NCBI RefSeq assembly: GCF_963678875.1
Contig: NZ_OY787456.1
Coordinates: 2,542,001 to 2,606,000, forward strand
DNA: 64,000 bases
Reading direction: 5' to 3'
From: an uncultured Hyphomonas sp.
GTDB lineage: Bacteria; Pseudomonadota; Alphaproteobacteria; Caulobacterales; Hyphomonadaceae
The notes below the pieces were generated by a model. It saw nothing but the letters and a program-made list of their open reading frames with translations. It had not been told where the DNA came from and ran no database searches. Below are positions 17,092 through 24,971 of the stretch, one piece after another (positions within the stretch are counted from its first letter, which is position 1; each line of letters opens with the position of its first letter). Made by a program: the position numbers and the translations under genes.

Positions 17092-18066
17092 ATGGCTTCC
17101 ACACGCGTCATGGACGAGGACATAACCCTTCCTGAGACCAGCCAGATTCGGCCTTCCGGTGTGCGCTATATCAAGCTCGGCGAGAAAGGCGCTCTGGCCG
17201 AGACCTGCATCCGGCAGGGCATTGTCATCCTGCAACATACCGAAGTCCCGCATGAACTTGCCGCCAATGGCGATTGGGATGCGATCCGCGGCCTCCTTGA
17301 GGCAAGGAGCCCTGACACGGGCACCGTGACCCGTTGGGTAAATGAGGTCCAAGCTTTCTATGAGCCTTCCCTGGATACGCTATGGGTAACTTTCCATGCC
17401 GGCCATCTCTGGTGGGGTTTTGCAGACCCGGAAGTTCTCCCGGCTCCGGACACGCTACGCCCCGGCGCACGCTTCCGGCGAATGCGGGATGGGTGGCGCA
17501 AGACAGACCTCGCCGGCAATGCACTGCACACGGACAGGCTCTCTACACAGATCACCCGGACGGCCGCGTTTCGCGGGACGATCTGCGCCCTGCCGGCAGC
17601 TAATCAGCTTGTCCGGCTGATCAACGGCGAAGAAAGCCCGATCGTCGCTGAAACGCAACGCCTCCGGACCGCATTCGAAGCCAGCCTGGTCGACATCATC
17701 CGCTCGCTTCACCAGAATGATTTCGAGCTCCTCACCGACCTGATCTTCCACCGCCTCGGCTGGCAGCGGATCGGCGCACTGGGCGGCTTGCAGGCGGACA
17801 CGGACCTGGTGTTGGTCCAGCCCGCAACCGGACAGCGTGCCCTGGTCCAGGTCAAATCCTCCGCCTCCCAAGACGTTGTAGAGGATTATGGGGCGCGATT
17901 TGCGGATGCGGAAGGCGCCCTACCCTTCCTGGTCTGCCACTCACCTGCTGGCGCCCTGAGACCACCGGCAGCCCGAAGCGACATGATCATATGGCAGGGC
18001 GAAGAGCTTGCCCGCAAGGTCAGCGAGGCTGGCCTGGTCGAATGGCTGCTGGAACACGCCGCATGA
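17092..18066 (+). CDS. Mrr-like restriction endonuclease-type protein
   Basis: About 324 residues. The N-terminal half (LGEKGALAETCIRQGIVI; TLWVTFHAGHLWWGF) is a less familiar domain, probably substrate-recognising. The C-terminal half carries a PD-(D/E)xK layout: ELLTDLIFHRLGWQRIG, the acidic QADTDLVLV and then ALVQVKSSAS, like Mrr-family and related restriction endonucleases. I chose ATG at 17092; no strong ribosome-binding site is visible and a TTG start at 17080 is possible. Its stop overlaps the next gene by 4 bp. I infer a modification-dependent or solitary defence nuclease. Confidence 0.72.
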   Translation: MASTRVMDEDITLPETSQIRPSGVRYIKLGEKGALAETCIRQGIVILQHTEVPHELAANGDWDAIRGLLEARSPDTGTVTRWVNEVQAFYEPSLDTLWVTFHAGHLWWGFADPEVLPAPDTLRPGARFRRMRDGWRKTDLAGNALHTDRLSTQITRTAAFRGTICALPAANQLVRLINGEESPIVAETQRLRTAFEASLVDIIRSLHQNDFELLTDLIFHRLGWQRIGALGGLQADTDLVLVQPATGQRALVQVKSSASQDVVEDYGARFADAEGALPFLVCHSPAGALRPPAARSDMIIWQGEELARKVSEAGLVEWLLEHAA

Positions 18067-18275
18067 CAGATTCCGAGCTCTTCTCGCACCTGATGGCGGA
18101 GATTACCGCCCGGTTCGAGGAACTCGCCGCCGAAGCCGCCAGGCTTCAAAATCCATCAGTGGCAACCGAGGCCAGACTCAGCCGGTTTGCGACGGCCGCG
18201 GAACAAGCCGAACAACTCGTTCGTGGCGCTCGCCACCTTTTGGCGGGATCACCGCTTTCCGGACCTTCGCGCTGA
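18063..18275 (+). CDS. Small helical protein overlapping the Mrr-like gene
   Basis: About 70 residues, starting MTDSELFSHLMAEITARFEELAAEAARLQ. The whole product looks helical, possibly a coiled coil, with no motif I recognise. The ATGA overlap with the endonuclease stop suggests translational coupling, so it may be an accessory or inhibitor of that protein. Confidence 0.6.
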   Translation: MTDSELFSHLMAEITARFEELAAEAARLQNPSVATEARLSRFATAAEQAEQLVRGARHLLAGSPLSGPSR

Positions 18276-18473
18276 CCCGGCCGCGTCGATAGGCTATAGC
18301 ACATCGGGCTTCGACAGCACGCTGGCACCGGTGACAACAGGATCGTCCATTTCGACCTTTTCCACGGTTATCCGGGAAATCCGGAAACGGAGACACAGCT
18401 GAGCCGCGAATGCCCGCGGTGTGTGGGGCTTTCAACGCGGGTGAGTGTAGTTGTCTCTGATATAAGATCTGGC

Positions 18474-18511
18474 TGGCGGGGAGGACAGACATTCGAACCC
18501 GCAGCACCCTT
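18474..18511 (-). other. tRNA 3'-end-like relic
   Basis: On the minus strand it reads like a T-arm and acceptor end: GGGTTCGAAT, then a C/T-rich stretch ending in CCGCCA. Aligned with tRNA-Ser at 39744-39833 it shares TGGCGG, ATTCGAACCC and most of the next 11 bases in plus-strand orientation, with one length difference. No 5' half is present, so it is not a functional tRNA. It may be an old integration scar. Confidence 0.45.
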
Positions 18512-18694
18512 ATTCCCTGCTAAGTCCCGGAATTGTCGGCATCAAATATTCGAAACCCAAAAACAGAGATTAATAAGTATAAAAATTCACTTATTTCCAA
18601 TTTTACTTGAATTTTGGAAAACGGAAACGAAGTATAAATGGGGACAAAACCCCAAATTACTTAGATAGCACGATATCTGTACTTTAGGGGCGGG

Positions 18695-18711
18695 TGGCGG
18701 AGAGAGAGGGA
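18695..18711. repeat. 17-bp direct repeat of the tRNA-Ser 3' end (candidate left attachment site)
   Basis: TGGCGGAGAGAGAGGGA, identical to 39744-39760, which is the 3' end of tRNA-Ser on the minus strand. Identity stops on both sides. The copies are 21.05 kb apart and the integrase gene lies just inside the right copy. Confidence 0.65.
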
Positions 18712-18974
18712 CACGGGACCCAATATACCGGCCTTTCAAAGTCACTGATTTGATTGTTACTTTAGCGACGATTGGCCGAGAGGTCGATATCAATCGGGAC
18801 ATATTATCGGGACATTCGACTGTTTCTGTACCTCCTTTAGAAGTGCAAAGAATGCCGCTTCCCAATTTACCCAACTCCAATCGCCCACTCGAAGACGTGT
18901 TATCCGGTAGGCTCACGAAGCCTTAGAGACCATTCCGCCCCGAAGGCTTCACCGGCACAAATCAACCACTTACC

Positions 18975-19031
18975 ACCCCATATTGGGTGTGTTGTGGATA
19001 TTTTTATCGAATATTACCCCATATTGGGTGT
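18975..19031. promoter_or_regulatory. Two copies of palindromic ACCCCATATTGGGTGT upstream of the AlpA-like gene
   Basis: Identical 16-mers at 18975-18990 and 19016-19031, each centred on CCCATATTGGG (CCCA-TAT-TGGG). They are 41 bp apart, about four helical turns. They are plausible operators or recombination-directionality sites for the HTH protein encoded 156 bp downstream. Confidence 0.6.
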
Positions 19032-19186
19032 TTTATTGCTCTTTTTCGTTGACTGCGGATTATTGGCGGCTTAACTGCCCTTATGAGTATTAGGTGTTTC
19101 CAGGGAGGGAGGCTGACGGCGCAGATCAATCTGTCAGCCCGCCAAATGCTCAGACTACAAATCAGTCTGAACACAGGGAGACTCAA

Positions 19187-19363
19187 ATGAAACATGATCT
19201 TGTTAGCCCCGCAGAGGCGGCACAAATACTGAAAGTATCTCCGCGAACTATTGAACGCTGGCGCACGCTATCTTTAGGCCCACCACACGTTCGGTTGGGT
19301 CGTCGCGTTTGGTACCGCAGGGAACGTCTCGACGAGTACATCATGGTGCAAGAGCAATCTTGA
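19187..19363 (+). CDS. AlpA/excisionase-like helix-turn-helix protein
   Basis: 58 residues, nearly all a MerR-like winged-helix (HTH_17) domain: SPAEAAQILKVSPRTIERWR then LGRRVWYRRERLDEYI. ATG at 19187 follows AGGGAG. Such small proteins act as excisionases or as activators of mobile-element integrase genes, which suits its place just inside the candidate left end of the island and upstream of a Rep-like gene. Confidence 0.8.
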   Translation: MKHDLVSPAEAAQILKVSPRTIERWRTLSLGPPHVRLGRRVWYRRERLDEYIMVQEQS

Positions 19364-19529
19364 ACGGAACTGATCAGCTGGACCGACCCAATAACTCATA
19401 GCGGTTCACACAACACCTAGAGAAGATTGAGCCTGTTGGTCACCCATCAGCTTCGGACCACTCGTGCCTAACCAGGAGCGAGCCCGCATATCCTCTCTAA
19501 CAAGACCGCTGAACAGCAATGGGCACACC

Positions 19530-20579
19530 ATGAACACTCAGAACACGCTACACGTTTCTCATCCGTTCGCTGATAGAGTTGTAATGACCCTGCACCTGGG
19601 TGCACACCTCATCTCGACCGCCCCATACGTTGCTCAGGCACACGTGAATAATCACGCTTACTTGGTGGCTGGCTACTTCAAGAAGGTTGCGACAGCCCAG
19701 AACCTGAGACCAATTGAGATCAAAAATGGCTATTACGGCAACGCCTACCGCAACTGGGCAGCTACACTCACAACAGGTCAGGTGATGTATGGGGTTCGCG
19801 CGAAACCAGACAGCAAAGGAACCGTGGACGTCCGTCTCGAATTTAACCCCGCCAAGCTTTCGTCTTTGGACTTCGAACTGATGGAAGACCACATCATTGA
19901 GCTACTGGGGTTGCAGACTGATTTCCTGTCCATTTTGCCCGGCGCAAGGGTCACACGCCTCGACATCGCCATTGATATTCTGGGTATTCTAATACCTGAC
20001 CTCCTATTCGTTGGTCGCGGCCGATCCGGTTCTGTTATTCGAGGCGCTAGATCCACAGGAGATTCCGAATCTATCTGGAATGAGGAAAACGGCATCGAAA
20101 CACTTTATTTCCGAACGGGCGCCAAATCCCCAACTTTAAAATTGCGTGCGTACAATAAGGACCAAGAGCGACTTCATCGTGGAGAAATTCTGACGTTACC
20201 CACCGTACCAACCACCCGGATAGAGGTGGTGATAACGCGACAAAATCTACAAATGAATGCGCTCCCGAGCCTCCCGAACCCATTCAGCGCATTGGGTTTG
20301 TGCGACCTTACACACCGGGACATTTCAGCCGCCGTTGCCGATTCAGTTCGAGTACGAGGTTCAGCAGCAGCACGGCTTATCCATCCTTGTGAAGCCTATC
20401 ACAAGCTACGCGTTCATAGGCAGACGGATGCACCCTGGTGGAAGCCCCGGGAACTATGGAAGCATTGGCCTGACAGTCTTCTCAAGAATAGATTCGGAGA
20501 GTGGGTATCGATAGCTGCTTGCCCCCCATCCGCCGGACTCCTTAATGAAGGGTATCAATCGGGCAGCTATCAATGCTAG
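19530..20579 (+). CDS. Replication-initiation-factor-like protein of a mobile element
   Basis: About 349 residues from ATG 19530; a GTG start at 19464 would add 22. The order of motifs, VTRLDIAIDI near the middle, then LKLRAYNKDQERLHRGE and TTRIEVVITRQN, resembles the Rep_trans/replication-initiation-factor proteins of filamentous phages and integrative elements that replicate by rolling circle. The catalytic Tyr cannot be assigned with confidence. It follows the AlpA-like gene by about 170 bp, and an inverted repeat that could be its origin lies downstream. Confidence 0.6.
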   Translation: MNTQNTLHVSHPFADRVVMTLHLGAHLISTAPYVAQAHVNNHAYLVAGYFKKVATAQNLRPIEIKNGYYGNAYRNWAATLTTGQVMYGVRAKPDSKGTVDVRLEFNPAKLSSLDFELMEDHIIELLGLQTDFLSILPGARVTRLDIAIDILGILIPDLLFVGRGRSGSVIRGARSTGDSESIWNEENGIETLYFRTGAKSPTLKLRAYNKDQERLHRGEILTLPTVPTTRIEVVITRQNLQMNALPSLPNPFSALGLCDLTHRDISAAVADSVRVRGSAAARLIHPCEAYHKLRVHRQTDAPWWKPRELWKHWPDSLLKNRFGEWVSIAACPPSAGLLNEGYQSGSYQC

Positions 20580-20966
20580 GCCCGAGTGACTTTCCCCCTC
20601 TGTATTTGGCAACCGCTTGCCCCCCCATTGCGAAAAGAAAGTCAAACATTTCTGATGGGTTGGCAAATTGACCCGTCACTGACGTGTCATGTGTCACCGC
20701 TCAAGAGGAATGACACGTGCACCCGGGATCAATCCAATGTTGTCGAGCACATTCATACACCAACTGCCTACAACGATCGGGCGAGGAAGGGCTTCCAAGC
20801 CACAATCCTTAAGGTATCTGAATATACAATCGTAGAATCATGGTGCCCTAGTTGCATCACTGTCGCTTCCAATAGGGAGGTAGATCACCATCCCTTGCCG
20901 GGTCCGCGTCAGAATTACTCGATAGGCGTTCTTAAGATATAGCTGACGATCTGGCGCATTCACGCT
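20580..20966. other. Non-coding stretch downstream of the rep-like gene
   Basis: No persuasive gene. It contains the inverted repeat at 20682-20718 and otherwise nothing I recognise. Short open frames here lack ribosome-binding sites and family resemblance. Confidence 0.5.
20682..20718. repeat. Inverted repeat, possible origin or terminator
   Basis: ACGTGTCAT at 20682-20690 pairs with ATGACACGT at 20710-20718, a 9-bp perfect stem with a 19-nt loop, 103 bp past the rep-like stop codon. Rolling-circle origins often hold such a hairpin near rep. No T-run follows, which makes a terminator less likely. Confidence 0.4.
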
Positions 20967-21230
20967 TTACCAATGCGTCCCTTTGAACGCGAGATGTCTC
21001 CACGTGCCAACTTGATAACGAATGGCATCTGGACCATTGAAGACCAAATTTGCCGGATCGATGTTGACACGCACATTGAGACCTTCGAGCCTCAGCCTAT
21101 AGGCACCAGACGAAGCGATCCGCCCACGGCGCTCTGTCCCACGCGCGTTTTGACAGATCCATTGGCGGGCAACGTCGATGTCTCCGGCTAGAGCGATAGG
21201 ATATGCGTCCCTTTCCTCAGTGTCCTTCAC
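20967..21230 (-). pseudogene. C-terminal fragment of a DUF2075 (Schlafen-group/helicase-like) protein
   Basis: The 87-residue frame contains DVARQWICQNARGTERRG followed by IASSGAYRLRLEGLNV and NIDPANLVFNGPDAIR, the conserved segment near the C-terminal end of DUF2075 ATPase proteins. It has no Walker A/B region, and after the final Arg the expected LEDVATEF-type continuation is missing and replaced by an unrelated short tail. It starts with a GTG lacking a clear ribosome-binding site, 25 bp after the HEAT-FGE gene. I read it as a remnant left by recombination, not a working gene. Confidence 0.5.
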
Positions 21231-21255
21231 CGCTGATATTCTAGTACTAGAGGAG

Positions 21256-23898
21256 TTATAGTGTCCTGGTTATTCGGAAACCAGTACCTGCCCCCGTGTA
21301 CGTAGGATCGATCGAAGCGCGGTGGGCGGAGCGGAGGATATGCCAAGTGCTTATCCAAGCCCCCCCGCGAACAACCCGGCGCGAAAAATCACCACCAAAT
21401 AGCCAGTTGGACTGGTCCAATGGGGCCTCCTTATACGTGTCATGCCAAGGATCCAGGCACCACTCCCAAACGTTGCCATGCATATCCCAAAGGCCCCACG
21501 AGTTCGGTGCATAGGATCCAACATTTCTTGCGGCAGTGGCTTCCGTCTGATTGCTGTGCGCCTTCTCCTGTTCCCAATCACCCCATGAAAAAGCGGTCTC
21601 TGTTCCTGCTCGGCAGGCATATTCCCATTCAGCTTCCGTCGGTAGACGCCAAGCATTACCCGTGATTTCCTCCAACCATCGACAATAGGCACAAGCATCA
21701 AACCAAGTGACCTCTACTGCTGGCAATAAATCCCCTTCGTCAGTTCGCAGCCTTTTTCGTCCTGTTGCCTTAATGAACGCGGAATACTCTGCCACGGTCA
21801 CCGTAAAGCACCCCATCGCAAAGGGGCGCGTCATTGTAACGGCTCTCCTTTTCGGCTTTTCAGACTCCAAGGCGTGCGAGTCTTGGTCCGAGGAGCCCAT
21901 ATCAAACGTCGCGGGAAACCCATCTGTGCCAGGCGTGATCGCGACGGTCTGCACTCTCGGTCCCAACGGATTCGCGCTTCTGGCATCCACAATCTCCAGT
22001 GGCGCGCGCTGGATCAGTGCCGCTGCCATGACATGAGGAGCTAACTCTTGGCAAAACCTCGATGCGATATCCTCAGCTGTTAAGCCCTGATGAGCGAGTG
22101 AATAGGCCAACGTCTGAGATGGAACTACGGCATCTTGCGGTACACTGGAGATCAAAGTTTCAATAGCTGGAAACGCTTCCTCGGCATTGGCCTTTGCAAG
22201 CGCAACAGCAGCGGCGGCCCTCACGCTCAGCTCATTGTCTCGAAGAAGCCCCCTCATGAGTACATCTCGCTCCTGCGCTCTCAGATCTAATCGTCCAAGC
22301 TGGCGCACTGCCTGCGACCGGACACGAACATCGTTCCATTCCTCGTCCACAATGCGCAGCAGTCGAGCCCGCCGCGCCGCATCGCGCATCCGCGCTGGCT
22401 CATCGGGATCGGCCCCGGAGACAACATTAAGCAGCCAGTTGCGATATCCGTCATCAACTTCCGCCTTCACCTGCTCAGTCCAGAAGTGCGCAGTCTTCGA
22501 ATTGCTCTCCGGTGCACCTTCATAGTCTTTCTGCAAAAGTGCCGCCGCTGATTTTCGGACCCCTAGATCTTTAGTTTCAGCAGTCCCATCGATAAGCTCT
22601 TTCAGTCGCGTCGCGTCATAGCGCGGAAAGTCCAAGATTACGGGTTGCGCGGATGGCCTCAGGTCAAGGTCATCGTTAATTTGCTCAGAGGCGCGCGCCA
22701 GTTCTATCCTTTCAGTGAACGGCTCCAAGATCGGCAAGCGGTTGTTGTCGAATGCGCTCCGCTGCTCGCGCAGTCGTGTGGCAATCTGCACCGCCTGCAA
22801 CACAGCCGCCAAGAACAAGAGGTCAAGGCTCGCCCGCATAACGAAGGCAAGTTGGGAGCCAAGCGCCGTTTGCGCATTGATCGGCGAGCCGTTGGCCACG
22901 TGAAACACTTCCGACCAGTCAACGAAGGGCACAGTCTTGGCCAACTCCGCCCCGAAATAACCCAGCCAGGTGATGAAGCGTGCAATAGTCTCGCGCGGCA
23001 TTGGCTCTTCATTGTTGAAAGCAAACGCCGGCACTCCTGCAGCGCTCGTAGTTTGCTGAACTAGGTCAAGCCCCAACGGGATCAGGAAGAACAAGCAGGC
23101 GAGCGCGGTGAGCGCTTCATCGCGCAGATCTTCTTTAAAGCCAATACGCAGTGTCCCTTTACCTTCCTCCCGCTCGCCACGTTCTATGAGGAAGGTGTTG
23201 CGGTCACTCTCGATCCAGCTCCAACGGCGGACGATTGCGAGAATGGCAACGAGGCCAGCGACAATCGCCGTAAGCGCAGCTGCGGACGGGAGGAGACCAG
23301 TCTCCACTGCGGCGACGGCAACCACGGCTAACATCATCAGTCCAGCAAAGTGCGCATAACGTCTTTTCCAGCCGCGCCACGCCGCACCGGCAAGGATCGC
23401 AATCGGGCGGGCAAGAATGAAATCGATTAAGCTGCATACGAAGGACGCGAACTTCGCAGGTACAAGGATCAACGCAATCGGCATGAAAAACGCCCATTTG
23501 GCTGATGTATCGAGCGAATTCCACCATCGCTTGCCGTTCCTCCGCCACCAACGATCGGCACGCTTGGCGATTATCGGTTCAAAGCCAGCAGTCAACGTAG
23601 CGATTGTCATGAGGGCAATTGTCACGTGACCCCAGACTGGATCGATCGAACCGTCGTCGGATTCTCCGTAAGGCATTTTTGCCCGAGCCGCCGCGCCAGG
23701 TGCGTACTCGATTGTGAGCCAGACAATTATGGCCGCAAGGGTCAAGAGCAGTATTCCCGCCATGGGACCTATGCTGGCATCATCCCATATGTCCCTGCGT
23801 AACTCAGCCCACCGTAACCTCGACCATTCCAACGCGTGGTGAAGTCCGCACCGAAACTCAGTCCAGCGCGCCGACAACCAATCCAGTGCACTCTGCAT
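21256..23898 (-). CDS. Membrane protein with HEAT-like repeats and a C-terminal FGE/SUMF-like domain
   Basis: This 880-residue protein has three parts. Residues about 45-375 hold several hydrophobic helices (MAGILLLTLAAIIVWLTI; FFMPIALILVPAKFASFV; LMMLAVVAVAAVETG). Residues about 430-640 hold HEAT-like helical repeats (VRSQAVRQLGRLDLRAQE; LSVRAAAAVALAKANAEEAF). Residues about 645-880 form a formylglycine-generating-enzyme-like fold (WRLPTEAEWEYACRAGTE; GNVWEWCLDPW; VVRGGAWIST). The paired cysteines that FGE uses near its C-terminal end are replaced (WISTWHILRSAHRAS), so sulfatase maturation is unlikely. I infer a membrane-anchored sensor or binding protein carried by the mobile module. Function unknown. 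Confidence 0.8.
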   Translation of the reverse strand: MQSALDWLSARWTEFRCGLHHALEWSRLRWAELRRDIWDDASIGPMAGILLLTLAAIIVWLTIEYAPGAAARAKMPYGESDDGSIDPVWGHVTIALMTIATLTAGFEPIIAKRADRWWRRNGKRWWNSLDTSAKWAFFMPIALILVPAKFASFVCSLIDFILARPIAILAGAAWRGWKRRYAHFAGLMMLAVVAVAAVETGLLPSAAALTAIVAGLVAILAIVRRWSWIESDRNTFLIERGEREEGKGTLRIGFKEDLRDEALTALACLFFLIPLGLDLVQQTTSAAGVPAFAFNNEEPMPRETIARFITWLGYFGAELAKTVPFVDWSEVFHVANGSPINAQTALGSQLAFVMRASLDLLFLAAVLQAVQIATRLREQRSAFDNNRLPILEPFTERIELARASEQINDDLDLRPSAQPVILDFPRYDATRLKELIDGTAETKDLGVRKSAAALLQKDYEGAPESNSKTAHFWTEQVKAEVDDGYRNWLLNVVSGADPDEPARMRDAARRARLLRIVDEEWNDVRVRSQAVRQLGRLDLRAQERDVLMRGLLRDNELSVRAAAAVALAKANAEEAFPAIETLISSVPQDAVVPSQTLAYSLAHQGLTAEDIASRFCQELAPHVMAAALIQRAPLEIVDARSANPLGPRVQTVAITPGTDGFPATFDMGSSDQDSHALESEKPKRRAVTMTRPFAMGCFTVTVAEYSAFIKATGRKRLRTDEGDLLPAVEVTWFDACAYCRWLEEITGNAWRLPTEAEWEYACRAGTETAFSWGDWEQEKAHSNQTEATAARNVGSYAPNSWGLWDMHGNVWEWCLDPWHDTYKEAPLDQSNWLFGGDFSRRVVRGGAWISTWHILRSAHRASIDPTYTGAGTGFRITRTL

Positions 23899-24217
23899 GC
23901 TAATCCCCCGCTGCCTCTAAGACATGCCGAACCTAGACTCAAACGAGCTTATGGAGAAGAGAATGGCAAAGGGCAGTTGATGGGCAGATCAGCTGCTTCC
24001 TAAAGCCATGGAGGAAACAGGCACTCCGGCTCTGTCTCTGGTGATTTCCAGACTTACGGAGTTAGAAACACAGTATCAGCAATCGGCGATTTTTTGTAGC
24101 ACAACTTCACCAGGCAAGTGTCGCCTTTCAATCACAGAACCGACGCTCACAAAGGACACAATGGCCAACAAACATACCGCCCCAAAGTGGAGCCAGGTTT
24201 ACAATTGGATCGGATGT
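23899..24217. other. Intergenic region between the HEAT-FGE gene and the serine recombinase
   Basis: About 320 bp upstream of the HEAT-FGE gene. I see no credible gene or tRNA. It presumably holds the promoter of the membrane-protein gene and the end of the recombinase transcript. Confidence 0.5.
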
Positions 24218-24775
24218 CTAGCTCTTGAGCGCTCTGCGAAGAGTACCACGGTCGACTCCAAACTGTCGCGCCATCGAAGAGACTGACTCCTCCTTGCGAT
24301 CGATAAGACGTTGCGCGGTATACACTTGCTCCTGGCTTAGCGCCTTCGGTCTACCAAATTGTCGCCCGCGTCTACGGGCCGCCTCAATCCCTTCTCGCGT
24401 ACGCTCCCGGATGGTTTCCCGTTCCAGTTCGGCAAACACGCCTATCATCTGCCACATAGCCCGACCATGTGCCGAGGTCGTATCGATGCTTTCTGTTATT
24501 GAACAAAAATCCACACCAAAATCTCGGAAGCCGTCCAGCGTGTCGATTATGCTCCTGAGCGATCGTCCCAATCGGTCCAACTTCCAGACGACAACGCTAT
24601 CTCCATCAGCCAGACTCGAAGCTAATTCGGCAAATTGAGGTCTCTGGTATGGAGGCACTGCTCCTGACACACCGCGGTCGATAAATATGCGATCACATTC
24701 AGCCCGCTCCAATGCGTCCACCTGGAGGGCTTCATCCTGAGCGTCGGTCGAAACTCTTGCATAGCCGATTTTCAT
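24218..24775 (-). CDS. Serine recombinase (resolvase/invertase, Pin type)
   Basis: About 185 residues. MKIGYARVSTDAQ carries the catalytic Ser, VVWKLDRLGRSLRSI the conserved Arg-rich helix, and AELERETIRERTREGIEAARRRG the linker helix. A C-terminal HTH follows (VSSMARQFGVDRGTLRRAL). I chose ATG at 24775, since the conserved fold begins there; GTG or ATG codons upstream to 24811 are possible. It would invert or resolve DNA between short crossover sites, which I could not locate. It belongs to the mobile module between the two catabolic cassettes. Confidence 0.9.
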   Translation of the reverse strand: MKIGYARVSTDAQDEALQVDALERAECDRIFIDRGVSGAVPPYQRPQFAELASSLADGDSVVVWKLDRLGRSLRSIIDTLDGFRDFGVDFCSITESIDTTSAHGRAMWQMIGVFAELERETIRERTREGIEAARRRGRQFGRPKALSQEQVYTAQRLIDRKEESVSSMARQFGVDRGTLRRALKS

Positions 24776-24971
24776 ATCATCATTTTTGCACCAGACTTTT
24801 GCACCAGTCACGCCCTAAATGATTTCAAGGTGTTAGATTTCGAAAACAGTGCGCGGCAAAAAGGGTGGGTTTTGCACCAATCGCCCAAATTCAACACCCT
24901 TCAGTCATTCGACATTCTACTTTCGAAGGACCAAATTATCCTATAGGGGAAGTTCGCAGAACCTTGGCCGC

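Larger units (their letters stand above)
18276..19186. other. Gene-poor, lower-GC junction region with attachment-like and operator-like sequences
   Basis: I find no convincing gene here. The stretch is visibly AT-richer than its flanks around 18,550-18,670. It holds a tRNA-3'-end-like relic, a 17-bp copy of the tRNA-Ser 3' end and two copies of a palindromic 16-mer, each listed separately. It looks like the left junction and regulatory region of an integrated element. Confidence 0.6.

Noticed and set aside
18587..18916. 109-codon minus-strand frame across the left attachment site
   Set aside because: It spans the 17-bp repeat and the AT-rich junction, has no ribosome-binding site of note and resembles no family.
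20586..20942. 118-codon plus-strand frame after the rep-like gene
   Set aside because: No start signal and no recognisable motif; it crosses the inverted repeat at 20,682-20,718.
21256..21500. Possible diversity-generating retroelement variable region in the FGE-like domain
   Set aside because: The C-terminal pattern is suggestive, but there is no reverse transcriptase and no template-like repeat of this stretch in the window.
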